A DNA stretch of 64,000 bases from UMGS1590 sp900552455 (GTDB taxonomy: Bacteria > Bacillota > Peptococcia > Peptococcales > Peptococcaceae): positions 682,001-746,000 of the forward strand of contig OZ007004.1 of NCBI GenBank assembly GCA_963931105.1. The letters run 5' to 3'. The translations under genes and the position numbers were made by a program. Of the stretch, positions 26,301-31,842 are shown piece by piece; position 1 is the first letter of the stretch; each line of letters begins with the position of its first letter. The notes under the pieces are model-generated. The model made no database searches and was not told the DNA's origin. It was given only the letters and a program-made list of their open reading frames with translations.

Positions 26301-27030
26301 GAGCTGCAGTTGCTAAGTAAGCCTGATCAGATCCTTGATTTCTAACGCCCATCGGAACATTGTCAAATACCTGATTTTCGATTGTCATTTGCCCACGATA
26401 AACATAGCCATACATATCACTGAACACCAACATGTATTTTTCAGCATCTGCTCTTCCAGAATTTAACATTTCTGTTGCCATATCGATTGGCCATTCAGTA
26501 TTGGTACCACCTATTTTTTTTGTATATCCAGCAGGGTTGTCATAACTTAATGTCGTTCCTACCGCTCGTTGTAAAGCTTGGAATGCATTTTCATCTTTTA
26601 CAGATACCATACCCTTATAATCACTCGTTGCTTCCAACCAGTCGCGAGCAACAGCATCGAACGCAACAATACCTACATTAATATCAAGGTTCTTTGTTTC
26701 AGCAAGTTCTGTCAATAACTCTGTGACAGACTCTTCAAAGATACCAGATCCAGCAGAAGTATCGTCAATGACAAACACAACATCCATTTCCTGAGAATAT
26801 TCCGCAGATGGCAAGGATAATGTTACATCTGATTGCCAATCTCCATCTCCGTTTTGCTGTAAATTTGTCGCTGTTTTAGATTTTGACACATCCAACCGCG
26901 GCACAGACTCGCTACCAGGTCCTGTGATTGGCGCCGCAAACATAGCGGCAGGGAACATAGTGACCAGCATGGCTGCTGCTAAGAGCATAGCCAGGATACG
27001 TCTGGATAGTTTGTGTCTCTGTCTGTTCAT
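23371..27030 (-). CDS. Secreted vWA-domain surface protein with C-terminal SLH repeats
   Basis: 1219 residues, AAGGAGG before the ATG. Signal peptide at 1-33 (RRILAMLLAAAMLVTMFPAAMFAA). A von Willebrand A domain at about 80-400 has a MIDAS-like start VVFVIDDTSAGS and MLVFSDMYG. The middle (400-960) is beta-rich and Asp/Thr-rich, probably Ig-like. Three SLH repeats follow near 980-1155 (ITRAEVATIFYRLL, GTFRPNEPITRAELA, GTVRPNNNITRAETC), anchoring it to secondary cell-wall polymer. Probably an adhesin or S-layer-associated protein. The vWA and middle DNA (about 24.2-26.9 kb) is clearly AT-richer than the SLH part, suggesting domain exchange. It lies 89 bp after the zinc-ribbon gene with no evident terminator between. 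Confidence 0.88.
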   Translation of the reverse strand: MNRQRHKLSRRILAMLLAAAMLVTMFPAAMFAAPITGPGSESVPRLDVSKSKTATNLQQNGDGDWQSDVTLSLPSAEYSQEMDVVFVIDDTSAGSGIFEESVTELLTELAETKNLDINVGIVAFDAVARDWLEATSDYKGMVSVKDENAFQALQRAVGTTLSYDNPAGYTKKIGGTNTEWPIDMATEMLNSGRADAEKYMLVFSDMYGYVYRGQMTIENQVFDNVPMGVRNQGSDQAYLATAAPKYNTWSDLYSHKDEKDATIDSFFRDSSWDAYWSIYQNMGDSIPELVEGESPAWGESYFTPFEKSACLTYDALLEAANQGTRITIVNNDFNPNEPGDQTGEKIQSVKNEMLDDLAQKHDEHDEHGVQLIRETIAHGQDFTPEQMTEIFANLSDELIQVVGAGSEVVDIIGNDFDFVNSAGNPPTLTVDGAILTATRLEEADSEGATLAWKFGDKTTSNRFELYYYQNGTTYDEDSVGECFIWKTNEDITKDATVQLTYTVQLTSPSTDPGTYGGYDKNGDGYLNDADGNETSATATPNAGLFTNERATIYPVDSNGESGTSEDFPRPTVSYTVKEPVPEGTIAIQPADITIYTGGSSYESVVNGSGDEIGETNNGLPTPGFYITLPPELNQWMIENAADEDVTTINEGTENEQQVVDLSGYLTFTYDDNAGNTRVWELERYDNQTGNDSMAYSKYIYRLKPAIVNNEEIPIRLQFTNGSEFMTTDDFTVNLDGLYRTYDMTIYSGDLDQELVKAVLTVDGKENTFDAQVNSGELTIRGVTDQNTTTTDVVTETPSSTVDNITAQVPEDTNFYINTSELEVASENNVELLVDSIVPDTNNTLYNTAVNYFDEITRDHAVQTNYLDLVDTSNGNAWVTANNDVTVHWPVPEDAADDSEFYIVHYTGLDRNDNDALDNYSPRDMELYSTDNGGLTVENGNITFTVGSFSPFALFYTADDNPPYIPPSTGNDDDDPDTPALDKVNHFLYIEGYPEDYRTGEYSDNEDLWPVKPQGNITRAEVATIFYRLLKDEVREEIETDVNSFPDVNADDWFNVTVSSLANMNAISGYEDGTFRPNEPITRAELASMAVRFYDAFEAEYEEGTFLDVGGDEWYADAIAAAAELGILGGYPDGTVRPNNNITRAETCAIVNRVLERRPHDEHLGDVEDMRTWPDNLPGAWYYADMQEATNGHYYEWIDIDGVDFEEWTEVDKDYDWTKR

Positions 27031-27118
27031 TTTGTATTCCTCCTTATTTCTATTTTTCTCTCTTTATATCTTTAACAGTCTCGCGCCTGTGGCTGCGGCG
27101 ACTGGGATTTCTGTGTTG

Positions 27119-28279
27119 TCACTCACGCTGTTCTTCTTTGCTGATGTGGTCAGGCGGATGGGCGTCTGCGTCTTTCAGCATGCGCTCGTAGCGGGCGCGG
27201 CGTTTGCCGTTGGCGTAGCCGGTGCAGAAGGGGCAGCCACTGTTTTGGGCGCCGGTTCTGCTGTAGACGACGGCTTGCCAGATGTGTCCGTTCTTACACT
27301 GCCACCACACTTTCCGGCGGCTGCCGGGGAGGATGTGGTCGGGGGTAAGGGGGCGGTTCAGGGTTGGGTGCCACTGGCTCGCTACGTGGGGATAGAGGGT
27401 GGCGAGGTCGTTATACCCGGGGAGCACTTTGGTGTTGGCGCAGTATGGGCAGCCGCCGTTACGCTGGGTGCGGCTGGCGACGGTGGCCTGGTATTCATGG
27501 CCTTTGTCGCAGATCCACCAGACTTTTTTGTTGCTGGCGGGGGCGACTTGCTCTGGGGTGAGGCTGCCGTTTTTGGTTGGGTGCCATTCTTTGGCGACGG
27601 CAGGATATTGGCTGGCGAGGTCGTTGATGCCAGGAACGATCTTTTTGCTGGTGCAGACTGGGCAGCCGCTGCCGTTGACACGGGCGGAGACGGCTGCGCG
27701 CCATTCGTGGCCTTTGTCGCAGACCCACCAGACTTTGCGCCGGGTGCCGGGGACGACATCGGCTGGGATGAGGTCGCCGTTTTTGGTTGGGTGCCACTGG
27801 CGAGCGAGCTCGGGATTGTTGGTGGCGAGGTCGTTGACGCCGCGCAAAAGTGCGCGATTGCTGCAGATGGGGCAGCCGGCGCCGGAGACGCGGCTTTTGA
27901 TCTGGGCGCGCCACTCGTGGCCATGGGGACATTGCCACCAAACGAGGCGATGGCTGCCAGGGAGCACGTCAGATGGAGTGAGGTCGCCGTTTTTGGTTGG
28001 ATGCCATTCGGCGGCGAGATCTGGGTAACGGGTTGCGAGGTCTGTTTCGCCGGGGACTGGCAAACGACCTGAGCAATATGGGCAGCCTGTGCCGCTGCCG
28101 CTTCGGGTATGGATGGCGGCTTGCCAACTGTGCCCATTCTCACAGCGCCAAAAAACGCGGCGCTTGCTGCCGCGAGATACGGTCTCGGGCGTGAGTGGCA
28201 GGTTGCGTTCGCTGTCCCATTCAGCGAGTAGGTCTTCGCGGTGTTCTCTGTGACAAAAGTCGGCCAGGGATTCGCGCAT
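27119..28279 (-). CDS. Five-repeat zinc-ribbon protein (DUF4379-like)
   Basis: 386 residues from the ATG at 28279 with GGAGG upstream; the frame also offers a TTG 15 bases earlier that overlaps this site. Five tandem units of about 65 residues each contain W-x-C-x2-GH-x(n)-GCPxC (for example WWQCPHGHEW then GCPICSN) and an ETDLATxYPxLAxEWHPTKNG linker, the pattern of DUF4379-type zinc ribbons. Each unit could bind one zinc; nucleic-acid binding is possible. No signal peptide. The gene lies directly downstream of the predicted invertible promoter and upstream of the surface-protein gene. Repeated DNA makes it prone to unit gain or loss. Confidence 0.82.
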   Translation of the reverse strand: MRESLADFCHREHREDLLAEWDSERNLPLTPETVSRGSKRRVFWRCENGHSWQAAIHTRSGSGTGCPYCSGRLPVPGETDLATRYPDLAAEWHPTKNGDLTPSDVLPGSHRLVWWQCPHGHEWRAQIKSRVSGAGCPICSNRALLRGVNDLATNNPELARQWHPTKNGDLIPADVVPGTRRKVWWVCDKGHEWRAAVSARVNGSGCPVCTSKKIVPGINDLASQYPAVAKEWHPTKNGSLTPEQVAPASNKKVWWICDKGHEYQATVASRTQRNGGCPYCANTKVLPGYNDLATLYPHVASQWHPTLNRPLTPDHILPGSRRKVWWQCKNGHIWQAVVYSRTGAQNSGCPFCTGYANGKRRARYERMLKDADAHPPDHISKEEQRE

Positions 28280-28312
28280 GGTGATCGCCTCCAAAACAAT
28301 AAAGCGTGTTCT

Positions 28313-28331
28313 ACAATCTCAATGAATTGTT
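28313..28331 (+). repeat. Left inverted repeat of predicted invertible segment
   Basis: ACAATCTCAATGAATTGTT. Its complement matches the right repeat at 18 of 19 positions. The site is a near-palindrome (ACAAT arms around a 6-8 base asymmetric core), the usual form of a tyrosine-recombinase crossover site. Confidence 0.75.
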
Positions 28332-28362
28332 AAACACGCTTCGTATTTTTTGTCATTTATCG

Positions 28363-28400
28363 GTCGGCTGACAGAAATTGAGCCGGCTTTTTCTATTTTT
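28363..28400 (+). terminator. Terminator inside the invertible segment
   Basis: GTCGGCT and AGCCGGC form a 7-bp stem (one G-U pair) followed by TTTTTCTATTTTT on the plus strand. Confidence 0.6.
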
Positions 28401-28476
28401 GGGCGCAGGAAATCAGAGGTCATCGAATCTAATTTTGATGACCTCTATTTGTCGTGCATAAAATTCTGTATTTTCT

Positions 28477-28505
28477 TTGCCTTATCCAAGGAAGTATGCT
28501 ATAAT
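28477..28505 (+). promoter_or_regulatory. Orphan promoter inside the invertible segment
   Basis: TTGCCT (28477-28482), 17-base spacer, perfect TATAAT (28500-28505). In this orientation it reads across the right repeat into the antisense of the recombinase gene, where no plus-strand gene exists. Confidence 0.75.
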
Positions 28506-28551
28506 GACCCTGAATAAGAATAACCGTCCATTTGTTTCGTATTTATTGTCC

Positions 28552-28570
28552 AACAATTCATTGAAATTGT
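28552..28570 (+). repeat. Right inverted repeat of predicted invertible segment
   Basis: AACAATTCATTGAAATTGT, with arms ACAATT/AATTGT around core CATTGA. It ends 7 bases before the recombinase stop codon. Confidence 0.75.
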
Positions 28571-28577
28571 TGTGCAA

Positions 28578-29423
28578 TCACTCCACAAGCTGTAAGCTTT
28601 CGAGCTGGCGGCAGCAAACGCTGCCAGGAGCGGCGAGATAAATGCGGGTGGTTTCGATCGACGAATGACCGAGCATATCGGCGAGTCGTGCGATGTCGTG
28701 AAAAGTTTCATAGAAAACGGTGGCAAAAAGATGGCGCAGGTTGTGCGGAAAGACTTTGCTTGGCGCAACGCCTGCTTCTTTTGCGAGGTTTTTCATTTCG
28801 GCCCACACCTGGTAGCGGGTCATTGGTTTTCCGTCTGCGTTGAGAAAGATCTCTCCGTGGGCGATTTTTTTCAGTCTGGCGTAGTGGGTGAGTTTTTTGC
28901 AGAGCTTGGACGGGATGAGGATGGTGCGGATCTTTCCTTTGAGATGGATATCGGCGCGGCCACGCGCAACGGATTCGGCGGTGATGGCGGAAAGCTCGCT
29001 GACGCGGATGCCTGTGGCGCCGATGGTCTCAACGACGAGGGCGATGCGCCGCCAGCCACGCGCACGCGCGGCGCGCAGGAGTTTCTGATATTCCCAGCGG
29101 CTGAGGGCGCGATTGTCGTCGCGGAAAAGCTTGCGCTGCACGCGCAGATAGCGCACGCGGCAGTGGTCCCACTCGCGATAGCGAAAATAACCGTGGAGCG
29201 ATGCGAGCATGCCGTTGATGGTGGCTGGCAGATAGCCGCGCTCGAGGAGATGGTCTTTCCAGCGGCTGACGCTGACTTTGTCGACGGGTTCGCCGTCGAG
29301 CCAGGCGGCAAAGGCGAGAAGATGACGCAGGTTGTTGGCGATGGTGCCGGGGCTACGCTCTTCGCTTTGCAGATAATAGATGTAGTCTTGAAAATCCTGC
29401 GGCATGGTATTTTGTGTGTGCAT
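28578..29423 (-). CDS. Tyrosine recombinase (XerC/D-like integrase-invertase)
   Basis: 281 residues from the ATG at 29423 with GGAGG upstream; the frame extends 23 residues more without homology. N-terminal SAM-like core-binding domain (DYIYYLQSEERSPGTIANNL). The catalytic domain has Arg in TGIRVSELS, HNLRHLFA (His and Arg), LGHSS (His) and the nucleophile Tyr in TRIYLAAPG. All catalytic positions are intact. It is not at a dif-like locus and not beside phage genes. The inverted repeats and promoter segment next to its 3' end suggest it is a DNA invertase for phase variation of the zinc-ribbon and surface-protein genes. Confidence 0.9.
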   Translation of the reverse strand: MHTQNTMPQDFQDYIYYLQSEERSPGTIANNLRHLLAFAAWLDGEPVDKVSVSRWKDHLLERGYLPATINGMLASLHGYFRYREWDHCRVRYLRVQRKLFRDDNRALSRWEYQKLLRAARARGWRRIALVVETIGATGIRVSELSAITAESVARGRADIHLKGKIRTILIPSKLCKKLTHYARLKKIAHGEIFLNADGKPMTRYQVWAEMKNLAKEAGVAPSKVFPHNLRHLFATVFYETFHDIARLADMLGHSSIETTRIYLAAPGSVCCRQLESLQLVE

Positions 29424-29486
29424 AATGATTCCTCCAATGACTATGTTCACGTTTGCTCTTATTATTGTAGCGTAATTTTGGGACGG

Positions 29487-29515
29487 TTGCACCTGAAGAT
29501 GTGGTCTGCTATACT
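29487..29515 (+). promoter_or_regulatory. Promoter of the cytidylate-kinase-like gene
   Basis: TTGCAC (29487-29492), 17-base spacer, TATACT (29510-29515). Confidence 0.75.
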
Positions 29516-29518
29516 GAA

Positions 29519-29563
29519 AGCAGAACGACAGCAGCGCCGGAGCAGCTTCTGCTCTGGTTTTTT
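29519..29563 (+). promoter_or_regulatory. Leader hairpin, possible attenuator
   Basis: CCGGAGCAG and CTGCTCTGG (29537-29557) form a terminator stem followed by TTTTTT, just ahead of the ribosome-binding site. An upstream AGCAGAA (29519-29525) can pair with TTCTGCT (29547-29553), which would disrupt that stem. Mutually exclusive structures of this kind suggest transcription attenuation. Confidence 0.5.
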
Positions 29564-29581
29564 CATAGGGAGGAAAACACG

Positions 29582-30205
29582 ATGCATATCATTACGATCA
29601 GCCGCGAGTTTGGCAGCGGCGGGCGCGAGCTGGGCAAGCGTCTGGCGGAGGCGCTGGGCTATGCGTATTACGACCGCGAGATCTTGACGATGCTGGCGGA
29701 ACGGACGGATCTGGACGAGGCGTATCTTGCGCACACGCTGGAGGAAAGCGCACCATCGGCGCTGTTTCCGATCACGATCGGGCAGACGTTTTCAGTGCTG
29801 CCGAATTATCAGGCGGAGTATTCAACGCAGCTCTTGCAGAAGCAAACGGCGCTGATCAAGGAGCTGGCAACGAAGAGCGACTGTGTGATCGTGGGGCGCA
29901 ATGCAGATATCATCCTGCGGGAGCAGGATCCGCTGCGGCTTTTTGTGCTCGCAGATATGGAGGCGCGGATCGCGCGCTGCCGTCGCCGCGAGGTGTCGGG
30001 AGAAGATTTCACAGACAAGGAATATGAGAAAAAGATCCGCCAGGTGGACAAAAACCGCGCAAAAACCCACGGGATCCTCGCCACGTACGACTGGGGCGAC
30101 CGCCGCGGCTACGATCTCTGCATCAACACGACGCATGTGACGGTGCGGGATATCATTCCGGCGCTGGCGGCCTACGCCAGAACCTGGGCGGACCACCACG
30201 CATAA
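29582..30205 (+). CDS. Cytidylate kinase-like family protein
   Basis: 207 residues from the ATG after GGGAGG; upstream in-frame starts are not supported. It opens with ITISREFGSGGRELGKRLAEALG, the P-loop variant of the cytidylate-kinase-like family (often annotated AAA-type NMP kinase), and has VIVGRNADIIL and the lid-like RCRRREVSGEDFTDKEYEKKIRQVDKNRAKTH. It is shorter and more divergent than housekeeping Cmk, so the nucleotide substrate is uncertain. Its last codons are part of the direct repeat that recurs after the HipA-like gene. Confidence 0.82.
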   Translation: MHIITISREFGSGGRELGKRLAEALGYAYYDREILTMLAERTDLDEAYLAHTLEESAPSALFPITIGQTFSVLPNYQAEYSTQLLQKQTALIKELATKSDCVIVGRNADIILREQDPLRLFVLADMEARIARCRRREVSGEDFTDKEYEKKIRQVDKNRAKTHGILATYDWGDRRGYDLCINTTHVTVRDIIPALAAYARTWADHHA

Positions 30206-30286
30206 ACGACAAAATCCAGACTTCGCAGGATCTGCGAGGTCTGGATTTTTTGTGCGCTTGCGCGATGTTATCATATATGATAACAT
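30195..30286 (+). repeat. Direct repeat, left copy, flanking the HTH-HipA gene
   Basis: 92 bp beginning in the last codons of the kinase gene (ACCACGCATAAACGAC). It contains a terminator hairpin (AAAATCCAGAC/GTCTGGATTTT, 30211-30249) and ends in a 22-base perfect palindrome (30265-30286). The right copy at 31673-31762 is nearly identical, differing mainly in the hairpin loop and a 2-base gap. Confidence 0.9.
30258..30286 (+). promoter_or_regulatory. Promoter/operator of the HTH-HipA gene
   Basis: TTGCGC (30258-30263), 17-base spacer, TAACAT (30281-30286). A 22-base palindrome centred on TTATCATATATGATAA fills the spacer and -10, where a HipB-like dimer would block polymerase. This suggests autorepression by the HTH domain of the downstream protein. 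Confidence 0.65.
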
Positions 30287-30318
30287 GGGTGTAGATCTTC
30301 TCGGAAAGGGTGGTGCTG

Positions 30319-31683
30319 ATGGATCAACGACAACGTATTCTCTCTCAGCTTGTGGAAGCGCGACTGGAAAGAGGGATTTCTCAGGCAGAATTGGCGCGCA
30401 GGATCGGTACGCAGCCTTCAAATATCTCGCGCCTGGAAAACGGCGCGCAGAACCCTTCGCTGGATATGATCCTGCGTATCGCCAACGCTTTGGGCAAGGA
30501 TGTGTCGCTCAATCTAACAGATCATGTGCCTGCTGGGCCGGAAATTTACAGCCTGCGCCTGTACGACACGGAGCTGGCAAGGTTTTCGTTAGAGAAGCGC
30601 AGCTTGGAAGGGCTTGTGGCAGAACCAGTCTGGATCAATGAAGAAAAAGCACCACTGTTGCCCCTGGAATTGGAACGCAGCGGCGCAGGTATTTTGAAAT
30701 GGCTGGAGCGGCGAGTGATTCCAAAAAACCGCACGTTTGTGGATGAGATTTTGAAAACGCTTGGCCTTAGCCACAACGATACAAAAGGGATCATTGATGT
30801 CTGCAATGGGCTTTCGCTGAACGACAGCTACTGGGTTGTGCCAGAAGGTTTTTCCGGCTCTTTTGCGGACTACAATCTTTACGAAAATCGATTTTCCGAG
30901 ATTCTCGCGCTGGTCGCATACACTGGCGCGGGGCAAAGCCACGAAGCATTTACAACGTCGCCAGAACTAACGACTGGCGGCATGTTGCCGAAAGCCTGGC
31001 GATTGATCGACGAAGAAGGGATCGTGCTCTACAAAGGAGGCACGAACGGCGCTTCAAACACGGGCCGAGAACCTTTCTGCGAATTCTACACTTCGCAGAT
31101 CGCTGAAACGATGAAGCTCGATGCTGTGCACTACGGACTTGAAAATTGGAAAGGGATGACGGCGTCTACCTGCGCGCTCTTCACAAATATCGACACGGCT
31201 TATGTGCCCATCGGTCGGCTTGTGACCTCGGGGGGCATTGCTGCCTGCCTGCGCTACTACGACGCACTGGGGCCGGAGTTTGGCGAATCGCTGCGCAGTA
31301 TGCTGGTGTTCGATGCACTGATCTACAATGAAGATCGCCATTTTGGCAACTTTGGTTTGTTGCGCGATAATCACAGCGGCCAGATCGTTGCACCGGCGCC
31401 GATCTTCGACAACGGGCTCTCCCTCTTCTGCTACGCTGGCGATGATGACTATGCAGATCTGGCGTCCTACGCGGCAACGCGCTCCACGCCATATGGCATC
31501 AGTTACGAGGAAGTCTGCGCTGCTGTCATGGGACGTCGCCAAAAAGAACAGCTGCGTCGTATGATCGGCTTTACTTTCACCCGTCATCCAAGTCTCAACT
31601 TGCCGGAAGCGCACCTCCAGGCGATCGAAGAGCATTTGCAACATCGCGTGCGACATCTCCTGGCGATCCCAAACCACGCATAA
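30319..31683 (+). CDS. XRE-HTH/HipA-like kinase fusion (single-gene HipBA)
   Basis: 454 residues from the ATG at 30319, eight bases after GGAAAGGG. Residues about 5-65 are a Cro/C1-type HTH (ERGISQAELARRIGTQPSNISRLENGAQNPS). From about 225 on it is a HipA-like Ser/Thr kinase: YKGGTNGASNTGREPFCEFY (ATP-loop region), the catalytic loop FDALIYNEDRHFGNFG and the metal-binding PIFDNGLSLF. HipB antitoxin and HipA toxin are normally separate proteins, and no separate antitoxin gene is present. The palindrome at its promoter fits autoregulation. Flanked by direct repeats, it looks like an acquired cassette. Confidence 0.85.
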   Translation: MDQRQRILSQLVEARLERGISQAELARRIGTQPSNISRLENGAQNPSLDMILRIANALGKDVSLNLTDHVPAGPEIYSLRLYDTELARFSLEKRSLEGLVAEPVWINEEKAPLLPLELERSGAGILKWLERRVIPKNRTFVDEILKTLGLSHNDTKGIIDVCNGLSLNDSYWVVPEGFSGSFADYNLYENRFSEILALVAYTGAGQSHEAFTTSPELTTGGMLPKAWRLIDEEGIVLYKGGTNGASNTGREPFCEFYTSQIAETMKLDAVHYGLENWKGMTASTCALFTNIDTAYVPIGRLVTSGGIAACLRYYDALGPEFGESLRSMLVFDALIYNEDRHFGNFGLLRDNHSGQIVAPAPIFDNGLSLFCYAGDDDYADLASYAATRSTPYGISYEEVCAAVMGRRQKEQLRRMIGFTFTRHPSLNLPEAHLQAIEEHLQHRVRHLLAIPNHA

Positions 31684-31762
31684 ACGACAAAATCCAGACT
31701 TCGCAAAACCTGCGAGGTCTGGATTTTTTGTGCGCTTGCATTGTTATCATATATGATAACAT
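31673..31762 (+). repeat. Direct repeat, right copy, flanking the HTH-HipA gene
   Basis: 90 bp starting in the last codons of the HTH-HipA gene (ACCACGCATAAACGAC). It holds the same terminator stem and an orphan copy of the operator palindrome (31742-31761). No gene starts downstream on the plus strand, so this operator regulates nothing visible. Confidence 0.9.
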
Positions 31763-31772
31763 CGCGCAAAGT

Positions 31773-31809
31773 GAAAGCACCGCAGGTTTGGCTGGCCTGC
31801 GGCGCTTTC
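31773..31809 (-). terminator. Terminator of the AssT gene
   Basis: Stem GAAAGC-CCGCAGG / CCTGCGG-GCTTTC with one internal mismatch, then CACTTTG on the minus strand. Located 34 bases after the AssT stop codon. Confidence 0.6.
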
Positions 31810-31842
31810 GGAAAAGGGATTATGAAAATGAGAAACGGGTGA

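Larger units (their letters stand above)
28332..28551. mobile_element. Predicted invertible promoter segment (220 bp)
   Basis: Bounded by the two 19-bp inverted repeats and adjacent to a tyrosine recombinase gene. On the plus strand it holds an intrinsic terminator (28363-28400), a 10-bp hairpin AGAGGTCATC/GATGACCTCT (28415-28446) and a promoter pointing away from the zinc-ribbon gene. Inversion would place the promoter about 90 bases before that gene's start, with the terminator behind it as insulation. No ORF inside. Confidence 0.68.

Noticed and set aside
28578..29423. Recombinase as a phage or integrative-element integrase
   Set aside because: No tRNA target, attachment duplication, excisionase or phage/conjugation genes nearby; the adjacent inverted repeats fit an invertase better.
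30319..31683. Separate hipB and hipA genes with a frameshift between them
   Set aside because: One uninterrupted frame covers both domains with a long helical linker; no internal start with a ribosome-binding site was seen at the junction.
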